Assembly: GCA_018136815.1 (NCBI GenBank)
Contig: CM030938.1
Coordinates: forward strand, 3,077,289-3,141,288
Reading direction: 5' to 3'
Source: Isochrysis galbana
Lineage: Eukaryota > Haptophyta > Isochrysidales > Isochrysidaceae
DNA: 64,000 bases
Under the pieces are notes generated by a model, which was not told the DNA's origin, searched no databases, and worked only from the letters and a program-made list of their open reading frames with translations. A program made the position numbers and the translations under genes. Below are positions 19,066-30,512 of this stretch, in pieces. Every line of letters begins with the position of its first letter. Positions within the stretch are counted from its first letter, which is position 1.

Positions 19066-20917
19066 TCAAGATATGTCATTGAGCAGGCTTGAACGATGGC
19101 GCAGGAATGTGGTTTTGTCCAAGCACTTCGTGAATATGTCAGCGGTCATCATTGATGTAGAGATCCAGTGTGGCGCTGAGATCCGATGGAGAAATTGTTC
19201 CCTAGCATACAGCAACCAGCGAGCATAATGACGAGTTCTAGCCGTGACACCGGGATTTTTGATTGAGTCGCGAGTTGCTGCGTTGTCGGTGAATATGTGG
19301 ATAGGGAGCTGCTGTTGATTATCGAGAAATTCAAACAGATGCAGAACGAATTGAAGATTTTTGGCACTTAGTGCATACACAGCGGTTTCGGCTTCAGCAG
19401 AAGACTGGGCGACAAGTTTGAGTTTCTTAGACTGGTATGAAATCGAGGCTCCCCCATACTTAATAACGTATCCGGCAAATGGCTTTGGCAGGGAGCCCCA
19501 TGATGAGTCAGCGTAGACTTCGATCGTGGCCTTAGTCCCAACATACGTTAGCCCAAGATTCTTGGTTTGTTGGAGATAGCTAACTATGCCCAGCGCGGCA
19601 TCATAGTTTTGCGGTGATGGGTCCTGCATAAATTGGCATAGGAAGGAAACATAGAATGAGATGTCTGGACGGGTGATTGTCACCCATAGCAACGATCCCA
19701 TCAGTTGGAGGTACGATTTGGATCGCATGCGCGATCTATCAATGTCTGAAGTGGCACCCGTCATCTTGTGAAATTCATCAATTTTGGAAGAGCAAATGGG
19801 GACCGAGAAACATTTGCTTGTACGTTCACTGAGGAATGTAGTGGCGATCTCTTCAATGTATTTTGTTTGTCGAAGGGACATAATGCGATTCGATCGGTCA
19901 CGTGTGATTTCGAAACCCAAGAATCGAGAGGGCTCTCCAATGATGCTAACATTGAATCGTTTCGAGTACTGATCGATGAATTCGTTAACTAAATTTCGCC
20001 GGCCTTTCGGAAATCTGACCAGCATGTTGTCAACATAAAGAGCCAAGAATAGTATTGTACCATCTGTGTGTACTTTCTTGAAGAAGTTAGGCTCCACTGT
20101 AGATTGTTCAAAACCTATCTTGGTCAGAGTAGTGGTGTTGGTGAGCATATATTGGTATCCCGCTTGCTTTGTGCCTTCAAGTGGTGCAAGGAGAAGGCAT
20201 GCTGCGTAAGTTGGATCTTCAAAGCCGGTGGGTTGCACAATATATAGGGGATTTCCGTCCATGTCGGCCGAGGAGAAAGCTTTAACTGTGTCAATCTCGA
20301 ATAGGTCATCGTCAGCTTCATTGGTTAATGCAAGGAATATTCTAGAGCTTTCATGCCTGAGTGTGCCACAAGACGTTTCAGTGAAATCAACTCCAGGGAC
20401 TTGGCTGTAGCCGCATGCCACCCATCTCGCCTTGAATCGTTCCACGGAGCCATCGGCGTTGTATTTCACCTTATAGACCCATTTTCCCTTCATGGGGTTT
20501 CTCCCTTTTGGTATCTCATTTTGTTTGACCAGCTTCCATGCCTTGTTTGTTTCATACTTGCCACGCACGTCTTCCTGCATGGCTTCACGCCACTTCTCCC
20601 CGTAGATTGGGTCGTCCACAGCCTCTTGGTATGTTCGCGGCTCCGGAATAGGCCCGGTTGGGGTCGCTGCCATGAGGGCTTGAGCAATGTGAGGATGCAC
20701 ATGCATGGGCATGGAGGTGGGCATGGCAGCTCTCTCCCACGGGACTTGCGGCGGCGAGAAGGCGAACGATGGAAGGGAGTTGGAAATCGCGACGGCTTGT
20801 GACATTAGAAAAGGCCACAATGTGGTGAAGAAGACATCGTTCCCAGCGTGAGCGAGCATGACTCTCATGCAGCGGAGGAGAGTGCCCCACGCGCGCTCTG
20901 CAACACCGTTGGTCTGG
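19066..20917 (-). pseudogene. Copia-2 integrase end, reverse transcriptase and RNase H; damaged catalytic motif
   Basis: One uninterrupted frame from the truncation point to a stop near 19,066. It begins with the integrase block QTNGVAERAWG, then a long linker, reverse transcriptase (FKARWVACGYSQ, AFSSADMDGNPLY) and RNase H (SSAEAETAVYAL, FTDNAATRDSI, TADIFTKCLD). The catalytic tetrad reads YVDN (LALYVDNMLV) in place of YVDD, losing the second metal-binding aspartate. With the truncation, this makes an active enzyme unlikely. The related Copia-3 lacks this part, so the two cannot be compared. Confidence 0.85.
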
Positions 20918-23900
20918 TTTTTGCGCCACAAGAGCAGTCCAATATTGTCAACCATTTGAACCAGCTGCTCGCGCACGAAGCAGACATCCTGCCGATGCCA
21001 ATCACCGAGGATACGCTGCTCACCAACATTTCTGAAGGACAGTTGCTCCCCCGCCTCCTCGCTAACATTGACCAGAATGTGCTCGACGTGCGCGCGCTCA
21101 ACACGGCCCCGATTGGCGAAACGCTGTCCCCCCATTCAATGTTGCAAAACCAAACGTTGTTGGTGAACGCCGCCGCGTCCATTGGCGCCGCTGTGCCGCG
21201 TATCCACCCGACCCAGCTGCTGTACGCGCCCGACAACGAGCAAGTGGCTCTCAACCAGACCTGGAATGTCATACAGCACGGCCTCTTCTCGAATATCAAC
21301 GTCTTGCAACACCCGGAGCTCAAGCCGCTGTTTGAAGATGGCGAGAAGCCGTCGCAAGTGCCCACGGAGACGGTGCTCGCTCGCTTCCTCAATCACCACG
21401 TCCAGAATTACCTGGCGGAGCATCCTCAAGACAAGAGCAAACTTCCGGCCAACTTCAAGGTTGACGACAACCTGACCAACTCGCTCACGATACCCATCGC
21501 CATGACGCTTCACCAACTTGCGAAGACCCCCACCACGACCAATCAGGATGCACCCGCACCGACGAACATCAATGATCTGAATCGAATGCCTTTGCCGCTC
21601 TCGGCTGGTGGAGCGGGAGTGCCATTTTCGCATCCAAATGCAGGTGCTGATGGCAGTGAGACATCGAGCCAAGACGCCGCGCTCTCTCGGAATCCGTTGC
21701 AGCACGAGGCCACCCTCGTCCAAACCAATCCGAGCACGGCGCAGCAAGCTGACCCGCGGATGCTGTCGCAGGGTCGGCTCCCGCACACCGGCAATTCGGG
21801 TTGTGCAGGGATGCCACCGAAAGGCCCCGGCTTGGTTGGCGGCAATGCGCCTAACTCGATGTACTCTATGAATCCACTCTTGAGGAGCGGCCAGTCTGGT
21901 GGAGGGTCATGCGACCCACGCCGCATGGGCCCCAGCGGCCCAACTGCACCTGCCATTTGCGTGACGTACACGAACAACCCGCTGATGGGTGGCGGCCGGC
22001 CAGGCGGAGGATCATGCGAACCTCACGGCATGGGCCCCGGCGGAATGAGTGAGCCGGCCAACAGCGCTTTGAACTATCACAACCCGCTGATGATGCCTGG
22101 AGGCCAGCATGGTGGAGGGTGGTGCGGCCAGCACGACATGGGCCCCATCGGCGCAAATTCGCCGACTGCCGACAGCGCGATGAACTCAAACAACCCACTC
22201 GTGAGCGGCAATCAGCCTGACGGAGGGTCGTGCGGCCCCCTCGGGATGGGCCCCAGCGGTGTGGACGCGCCCACCAAGAGCGCAATCAACTCGAACAACT
22301 CGTGTATGTGCGGTGGCCAACCTGGCGGGGGGACGTGCGATCCACAGGGCATGGACCCCTGCGGCGCGAGCGCGCCCGCCAACAGCGCGATGAACTCTAA
22401 CAACCTGCTGATGATGCCTGGAGGCCACCCTGGCGGAAGGTCGTGCGGCCCGCACGGCATGGGCCCCGGCGGCCCGAATGCGTCTGCCGACAGCGCGATG
22501 AACTCGAACAACCCGCTGATGAGCGGCAATCAGCCTGGCGGAGGGTCGTGCGAACCGCATGGCATGGGTCCCAGCGGTGTGAACGCGCCCGCCAATAGCG
22601 CGATGAACTCTAACAATCTACTGATGATGCCTGGAGGCCAGCCCGGCGGAGGGTCGTGCGGCCCATTCGGCATGGGCCCCAGCGGTGTGGACGCGCCCAC
22701 CAAGAGCGCGATGAACTCGACCAACCCGCGTATGTGCGGTAGCCAGCCTGGCGGGGGTCGTGCGATCCACAGGGCATGGACCCCGGCGGCGCGAGCGCGC
22801 CCGCCAATAGCGCGATGAACTCTAGCAACCTGCTGATGATGTCCGGAGGCCACCCGGGCGGAGGGTCGTGCAGTCCACATGGCTTGAGCCATGGCGGTGC
22901 ACGCGCGTTTACCGACGGCTCGATGTACTCGAACAATACACTCACTCACATGAATGGCTCAGCCCCCGGCGGTCCGTCTGGTATGCCGCCTGCGGACCAT
23001 GACACTACATACAACATGATTGCGCACAACCGGATGCTCATCAATGACCCGATGGAAAATGCCAACATGTACTTCACGCCAACAGTGCCGATGGTGCCCG
23101 TGCCCGCCGACGGTACTAGTTCTGCACCGTCCGACGTAATGCTAATGTCCAGCCTGGGCATGCCGATGCAGCAGAATTTACTCCCGACACTCCCGCTCAT
23201 CTCCAAGAATGCGGGCGAAGGGTTGCCCGAGGCGTTCTGGCACGGGTCGGCCGAGGAGCGCGCTCAGCAGGTCATCGACCATGGCCTCGCAGCCACCGAC
23301 AAGCCCCTCTTCCCAGTCGCGCCGAGTGACCTCTCCGAGCCGCGCCCACGGATGCAGCAGGCGTATCTGGCGTCAATCGTCGATGCCTTCCCAGGGAGCG
23401 TTCCGGACTCGGGCAGCGAAGATGACACGCCCCTCGACGTCCCTCAGGAAGATCCGAATGAGGCCGCCGAGGAGCGCGTCTTCCGCAACTGGGTGAAGTC
23501 TCTTGGACTCAAGCTGAACCTGCAGGACCTCTACAATGACTCATGCACGGGCGTTGTACTCCTAAAGGTGATGGACAGGCTGGAGCCAGGTTGCGTTGAC
23601 TGGGCGAAGGTTGATGGTACGCCCAAGAACGACTTTGTGAAGATGGCGAACTGCAACCACGCCGTGGATGTCGCTCGGCAACTAGGCTGCAAGCTAGTCG
23701 GCATCGCAGGCTCCGACATCGCAGCCGGGTCACCGAAGTTGACGGGCTCAATTTGGTGGCAGCTGATGCGAAAGGACTTCTTGCAGTTCATTGACGAGCT
23801 TGGCATGCAGCAGGAGCATGTACTAGCGTGGGCCAACGCCCAGGTGGCGTCCACGGGTTGCGACATTCAGCTCTCGCGCTTCGGGGATCCCGAGATCAAA

Positions 23901-24779
23901 TCGGGAGTTTTCTTATTGCAACTGATGTCGGCGGTCGCGCCCGAAGCGGTCAATCCAGACATGATCAAGCCGGGTCTCTCGCCCTTTGACCAGCAGCTGA
24001 ATGCCAAGCTCGCCATCTCAACGGCGCATAAGATGGGGGCGCGCGTCTTTTGTGGCTGGCAAGACATTATTGAGGCACGGCCGAAGCTGATGCTTTCCAT
24101 GATGGCTGCGGTTATGGCTATTGCCTTCCAGAAGCGGGCGACGACGAAGCAGGACGTGCTCAACCAGGTCGCACGATCCCAGCCACGACCATCTCTACCT
24201 CGTGCTGCGTCCTCCGTCGCCTCCATTCTCTCGGTCACCTCAGCGCCATTTTCAAGGAATGGCTCCATCGCAAGGAGCGGGTCCATGGTGAGGAAATCCC
24301 CAGACCAGGTCGTCGCAGCCATGCGCAACGAAATCAAATCCGAGCTGGAAGAGGAGTCTATCATGCCAAACTCCAAGCCAAATTCGAAGCTGGATCGCCT
24401 CTTCGCCGCGTTACCCAGTCTGCCAAACCCATTCGGGAACCGCAAGGGCGCTCAAGTCGAGCCAATGCGCAGCCCCGACACAGGCCTCAAGCTGTACGTC
24501 CCCGAGAGTCCCCACGCTATGAAGCAGGCTCAGATACGCAGCGCTCGTAAGTCACCGCCAACATCGCCCAGGCTCGATGCAGACCGGTTCGTCTTCAACC
24601 AAATCTCGAAACCCCATGCGCTGCCTCCCGTGCCAGCGCCGCTCGGCACTCCACCGCCTGCCACGCCGCGTGGCGGCGCGCCGTATGCGCCCGGGCAGGG
24701 CGATGCGGAGCAGATGACGCCAAGAGATGCAGCACTCGCGCGTGCCCGCGCGGCGCGGGGCGCCGCCGTCCGCGTCTAA
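20918..24779 (+). pseudogene. Fimbrin-like gene, copy 2: 5'-truncated and frameshifted
   Basis: Nearly identical to 1-3,690 (offset 21,090, then 21,089). It adds about 60 upstream codons showing the CH1 start (EQSNIVNHLNQLL), which fits fimbrin CH1. Its 5' end is cut by the Copia-2 junction at about 20,917, so any EF-hand region and promoter are missing. At 22,753-22,757 a run of five G replaces the six G at 1,663-1,668 and shifts the frame inside repeat unit 9; the normal frame resumes downstream. A few substitutions change residues (Ala to Ser near 21,628; Ala to Gly near 23,284). The shift could be real decay or a homopolymer error. Confidence 0.8.
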
Positions 24780-26250
24780 GGAGAGGGAGGAGCGGGGGCG
24801 GAGACCCCCTCCCCCCCCTTGCGGCCATTGGACGCTCTCCCGCTGCAACGCCTAGCATGGCGGAGTCCACTACCAGTGGACCAGGCGATCCCCACAGGAG
24901 CTCCTGCCACGACTTCGTCGCTGCGAACCCGCGTCCATCACGCGTGCCCCACAGGCTCTACCACACACACCCCTCGTTCTTTTGCTACGACCCGGGCGGC
25001 GCGCTGCCCCCCCCCTCTCCACATAGGACTTCCACAACTACATGGTAGTACTCCTACCTACTAATACTACTTGTGCCGGCCCCTTCTACATCTGTCTGCC
25101 TGTGAACACACTCGTGATTGCTTTTCCTCTTTTTCTTCATGTTCACAACCCCCCACCCTCCCGTTCTTTTGTATCGATCGATCGCCACACATCCCCACTC
25201 GCCGCGCGATGTACTCGAACCCTCTCTTCAGAGAGAGGGTTGGTCGCGAGCATGATGGTTCGATGGTCGATGGTTGTGGCATGTAACATGTAACATGTAG
25301 CACTAGTACTCTAGTATAATAGTTGACTAGATTTGCTTTTTGTGAAGCGGGGCCGGTCAAGGCAAGAGGTGGGCACACAGGCCGGCGTGGAGCGTGGAGG
25401 TGGAGGTGGAGGCTCACGGTCACAAGCTGATGGAGAGCCACCGCAAGACCCTACGGCCAAGGATTTTACTTCTTACACCTAGAGCCTACTTTAGAGAGCG
25501 CGTGGCGTGACTTTTCCCCAGCGGCTCCCCCGTGTCTTCCCTTTCCCGAAACTTTCCTGTTGTGGGCAGGGGAGATCACGGGCGGCTGTCGTGCTCGATG
25601 CGCCGGGGGAGAGCGCATCCGCTTCTCTTTTCCCTCTCTCGTAGGTTCCGTTTGCCCACCACGAGGGGGAGCGAGGCAGATTGAACGATTTGCCCACGGA
25701 AAACTCATGACACCGAGTGAGGTCGCCTTTCGAGCCGAACGCCCACAGTGAGCGAGCGGAGTGCTCGGAAGTCGGGGGGGAGAATGCAGCCGATCTCTGA
25801 TCTCCGTCGACCTGTGAGGGAGCTCCGCTCAGGTTCGACGAGATCGTTTCAGGGAGATCGTCTGAGTCGAGATATGTTTCAAAACGTCATTGGAAGCTAC
25901 CATTAAACAACTCAGCTCGCGAAGGTGCCGCAGAGATCACGATCTGGTCATGGTGGATAGCGAGAGCTCGAGCTGATCTCGGCCGGCCCGCGCGCACCTA
26001 CCGCTCGGAGACGGCGGTTGGCCGACTCGCATTTTCCCCCCCAGGGAAGTGGGACTGACACTGAGTGCAAACGGTGGCTCGTCTTTTTCATCTCCCCGCG
26101 AGGTGGGAGCTGCGGGGTGTTGGGGGGCGGGGGAGATGAAGCCCGCGGGGGGGCCGGGGGCCGGTGATTGGGGGAGGAAGAGGGGCGAGGGGAGTCCTTC
26201 GGGTGAAGCTCGGCGCTGCTCAGGGGGCTGCCGCAACAGAGAGCAGAGGA
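24780..26250. other. Intergenic spacer, copy 2
   Basis: Near-identical counterpart of 3,691-5,165, differing mainly in lengths of C and G runs. No gene seen. Confidence 0.6.
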
Positions 26251-28405
26251 ATGGCCGCCCAGGAGCGGGCGGAAGGTGGGTGCTCGACACCGAACAGGGC
26301 CAACATGCTTGACACCGCGCTCGAGACCGCAGAATGGGCTTCCTCCATGCTTCGCCGACGCGAGCCCACCGGTCTCCTCTTCATAGAGAAGCTCCGGCGG
26401 CAGCTCGGCTTCCTTTCACCGCTCGCGCTCCTCCAGATCTGCTGCCTGTACACCACGGTCTTGATCAAGCTGGGCTCGAGTTTATGGTATTTCCATTGCG
26501 GATGCCTTGCCCTCTTTACCGCCACCATGACCATCGGACTCACCTCTTGCCTTGAACGGCCCCGCTTCAATTTTGGGATGAGCGCTGAGTACGCCATGAT
26601 GACCTTTGGCCTTATCATTGCCTCACACACGGTGCTGCTCAACCTCCACGCTCTCTTCCAGCCGGACCAGGCGGCACAGAGCGCGCAGCTTGTTGACTCC
26701 TTCTTCTCCTACCTGATGATCAATCACGGAGTCTTCTGGGCAGTCTCCCCATGTCCATCCCCTACTCGCATCTCGTGGCTGTGGGTCTTCCTTGCATGCA
26801 GCTTCTCCGATGCCCTCTGTCACGCTTACCTGCTCGAGGCCAACGCGCTCATCTGGATACTCCGTGGACCGGTGGTGCTCTGTATGAGTGCGGTTTTCGG
26901 TCGACTTGGGGTCATGTTTGTCCTTGCTCGGAGCGCAAAGCTCGAGGGAACCATGGGAGATCTACGTGTCGCCCTCGACACCAATTTCTCCAGTGTCAAA
27001 CAGCTGGTGGACGTCGAGAACATTGCGCGGGCTTGGGAGCGAGGCCCACTCGTCAGCATCAACTCGTACTCGACTATGGCGGCCATTCTTGTGAGTTGCC
27101 TTCATGCGGCTTCTATGGTCTTCTTCAACGAGGCTGTCCTCATGCAGGTGGGTATGTTGCAGACGCTTATCTTCATCGGGCCTTGGTTCTTGAGATATTT
27201 TCATACCGACTGAACTCCGGCTTTTCTCGCCTCGCCGTCTTTCTTTGCCCGGTCCTGTATCCGCTTCGGGCGCTGAGAGATATCGGCGACATTGCCGCGT
27301 GGCTCGGTAGCAAGTCGAACGTTGGCTGGTGCAATGCCGAGGTTTCAACAACCGAAGGCATCACATTAGCGACCTCCACAAACCCAGTGTCCTGCAACCA
27401 CTTCACCCTCTTGGAGCTCTCAGAGCCCATCATGGAATGGTCAATCGAGCCATACCTTGATTTCGCCCGGGGTCTCGTTGCTGCCACATTGCCCCTTCCC
27501 CCAATGCGGCGGCAGACATCTGTGGCGGGTGTTGCCCTGAGTGCTTTCACACGAGAACTTCGGCGTGGGCTCATAGTCTCAGGGAACATACCAGCTGAGG
27601 TGGTCATGGGTGCTGCGCTACGCGGAGTCGTCACAGTTTTGATGGCCGCGCTCGTGGTACGCTCCTCGCTTGTAATAGCCTGCCGCCGACCGGGCATTCA
27701 CGGACTAGCATTCGTCCCAGTGCGCAACTGTGAACCTGGACCACCCTCAACTGGGAATGAAATCTTCTTACTAACGGTGCCCATGCGTTACTGCCGTAGG
27801 CGCGGTTTACGGTTCACACTGCGATGGCCGGCTGCTGGCAGCGCGCACGCATTATGGCCGAGTTTGAGTTGACGCGCAAGGAGCAGTTAAGATCACTCGC
27901 GGCTCACGAGCTTCGCAAGGCTATCGCTCGAAATGTTGTCGATGGTTATTCCGGGGCCGAAAGCGGAAATCTGCTTCACTCTTCGCTGGTGCGTCGTTCA
28001 TCAACTTCACGTCCCCTGACGTCCACGTCGTTTGGAATCTCTAATTTGACCTCGCGATCGTCAAGCTCTTTCTCCACCGACTCCGGGCGCACATTCCACC
28101 GTGCGTGCAGTATCACACGCCAAGATTCTGATATGTCCAAGAGCTCCCGTACACAAGACGAGGTCCGCTTTGATAAGCCTGCTGAGGGGCTGGGCGAGCA
28201 GAAGCCATGTACCGAACACGGCGGTCACGGCCTCCCTCTTTTCAGCCCCGTCAAAGCCTGGGCTTTGGAGGTATTTCTGCATGAAGATGTCGTAAAGAAT
28301 GCTGTGATCTACATGATACCGTTCGTCGTCCTTCTTTTGGTCACCATGATGCAAGAAGCTCCGCTAGTTAACCAAGGCAATCGAAGCCATGCAAATATTG
28401 GCTGA
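26251..28405 (+). pseudogene. Uncharacterised polytopic membrane protein, copy 2 (frameshifted)
   Basis: Counterpart of 5,166-7,324. ATG at 26,251. The reading frame breaks at 27,206-27,207, where CC replaces the CCC of copy 1 (6,121-6,123), giving a stop at 27,211-27,213. The remainder is intact in the shifted frame, with the same candidate intron (27,657-27,841) and the same C-terminal helix. In the Ser-rich exon 2 segment three homopolymers are each one base shorter than in copy 1, which keeps the overall frame but changes about 30 residues. Either this copy is decaying or one copy carries consensus errors. Confidence 0.65.
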
Positions 28406-29593
28406 CCTGTGGGGCTCGTGAATGCATCGGGGTAGGCTGACAGGTATTTGTCGTCGAGGAGTCCGAGACAAAGTAAGTGAGATCTTGCAGCTAGTAGCTG
28501 ATTGAGTTGAGTAGGGCCATGACGGCCCATCTTCTGAGCGTCACACAAGTCGCCAAATTCAAGTTGATGGTCGCGAGAGAGTGCGCCCGGATGCAATGGC
28601 GACCACGATATATGCTAGGGCGGTCTAACAGGGATTTTTTATGAGGGGTGCGAAAATGGCCATCTAAGAAATGAGGAAATTTGAGGATTTTTTAGTAGCG
28701 AAAGTTCCCAATACACCCAACAGCAAGCGCACATATGCAGTATCCAAGGCCCATTAGGACCCAGCCCCCCCCCCCCCCGGGCCCCACCCGCACAACAAAA
28801 CCTAACCAAATACTGACAAAAGACGCTAAAGTTGCAAAGGGCTAAAACCCTCAACTTCAAATCGAGACCGGGCGCGGTGCGTGCGCGTTTTCGACGGTCC
28901 ATCCAGATGAGGGCCCCCGCCTGATACAATACCAAATACACAGGGGCCACCAAGATAATCACGCCAATCGGGCAGGCCTTGCGCCGAGACCTCGTCGAAA
29001 TCAGCTATCCGCGGAGCCATTGGACGTCGGACGTCTCCGAGGGAGGTCCGAAGAGCTCACCTTCGAACTGATGCGGGCGCGATGCGTGCGCGTTTTCGGC
29101 GATCCATCCAGATGCCGATGCGGGGGGGGGGGCCGCCAGACACCAAATACGCAAGGGCCACCTGGACAGTCACGCCAAAAGGGCAGGCCGCGCCGAAACC
29201 TCGTCGAAATCAGCCATCCGCGGAGCCCATTGGACGTCGGCGTCGGACGTCTCCGAGGGAGGCCCGGAGAGCTCAACTTATTCGAACTGATCCCCCCTCC
29301 CCGATCATCCAAAGAAGGAATCGGGGAGAGGGGAAGCGGATGGTGGTAGGATAGGGAGGGTAGTTAGGAGTAGCACCAGCAATCTTCCTCACGCCGTGTA
29401 AGTAGCGGCTAGTTTTCTAAGATTTTTTTTGTGCACCGGGCGCGATGTGCCGTGTGACAAAGTTGATGGATACGTAATAATGTCGCGATTTCAAATCTGA
29501 GGCAGTATGATAAAACGTTTTATAGCGCATGGTTTATTTATTTTTATTTCTGCAAGACCGTATTTTTACTAATAAGTAATGAGATCCTTTTTC
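28406..29593. other. Spacer with truncated 205-bp tandem repeats, copy 2
   Basis: Matches 7,325-8,216 and then, from about 29,291 (ACTGAT/CCCCCCTCCCC junction), 14,234-14,538. No gene. It includes the 19-bp AGTAATGAGATCCTTTTTC flank of REP-A at 29,575-29,593. Confidence 0.7.
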
Positions 29594-30412
29594 AACCTAC
29601 TTTTATAAGTGGGGGTCAATGGGGGCCTCGCGCCCCCCTCTCTCCATTGCGGACACCCCCGGGGTGGGCCCGTACATTCAACCCCAGCCCCTGCCCTCTG
29701 GCAGGGGCAGGGCACTCATCAATACAGCCCAGACCCCTAGTGGGCGCGGGCCGCGAGCCGCACTCCCAGGCCCGCATGGGCCTGCTCTCGTACTGACTCC
29801 CCCCCCATCCCTGGTCGCCAGGCAGACAGGGACCTCCGGGCGGCACCCAAGGCCAGCGAGGCGAGCGAGGGAGAGGCAGGGGGGGCCAGGGGCTGAGCCC
29901 CAGCCTCCACTGCCCCCTGAGCTGCCCTTGCTGGCCCTCTGGGCGCCCCTGAAGGACCTCTGAGAGCAGGCCATGGCGCGCCGCATGGCGACGCGCCGCA
30001 GGGACCGGGGCGGAAGAGAATGGAACGAGGGAGAGGGGGGATTTGCACCCCCCCCGATGGAGTGTGGTGAGAAACGAGCCCCGTTTGCGTTAGCAAACGG
30101 GCGAAGGGGGGCGGCTGGCGACAGGAGAGGCGAGAAGAAGGGAGTGGCTCAAGACGTCCCTGTGGCAGGTATAGGGGGGCGCAGACATTTATTTCTTCGA
30201 GGACCGCTCGCGGCGCGAGCTGTAAGGGCCGTTCTCCTTTTTTGACGAGAGGTTCCTCCCCCCCCCCGGTGCTTTTTCCCGGAGAGTCGGCCGGCGTCGA
30301 CCGGACCGCCTCAATGGGTTTTCCCTCATTTTAACTTGTGGGGAGTTAGAATGGGAGCCGGGGGCCTGCGAGGGGGGAGATGTGGAAGGGTGCATAGGAG
30401 TATGTATCTGTG
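29594..30412 (+). mobile_element. REP-A retroposon copy delta, cut by a scaffold gap
   Basis: Duplicate of copy gamma through the segmental duplication, starting AACCTACTTTTATAAG. The last roughly 100 bp and the right target duplication are lost in the N run. Confidence 0.8.
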
Positions 30413-30512
30413 NNNNNNNNNNNNNNNNNNNNNNNNNNNNNNNNNNNNNNNNNNNNNNNNNNNNNNNNNNNNNNNNNNNNNNNNNNNNNNNNNNNNNNNN
30501 NNNNNNNNNNNN
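30413..30512. other. Scaffold gap (100 N)
   Basis: Exactly 100 N, the usual placeholder for a gap of unknown size. Left flank is repeat; right flank is inside a PKS thioesterase-like domain. Confidence 0.99.

Larger units (their letters stand above)
18852..20917 (-). mobile_element. Copia-2: LTR retrotransposon truncated at its 5' side
   Basis: The 3' LTR is 18,852-19,028 (177 bp, TGTTTGATT...TTAAACA), adjoining a polypurine tract (TGTGGGGGAG on the minus strand). Internal sequence codes for the end of integrase, reverse transcriptase and RNase H. At about 20,917 element homology stops a few bases before the conserved QTNGVAERAW block and fimbrin sequence begins, so the 5' LTR, gag, protease and most of integrase are missing. 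No target duplication can be tested. Confidence 0.85.
21091..30412 (+). repeat. Large segmental duplication, copy 2
   Basis: Direct-orientation partner of 1-15,360. It is bounded on the left near a Copia truncation and on the right exactly by a scaffold gap. Both are typical sites of assembly joins, so a misplaced haplotype is as possible as a true tandem duplication. Confidence 0.93.
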
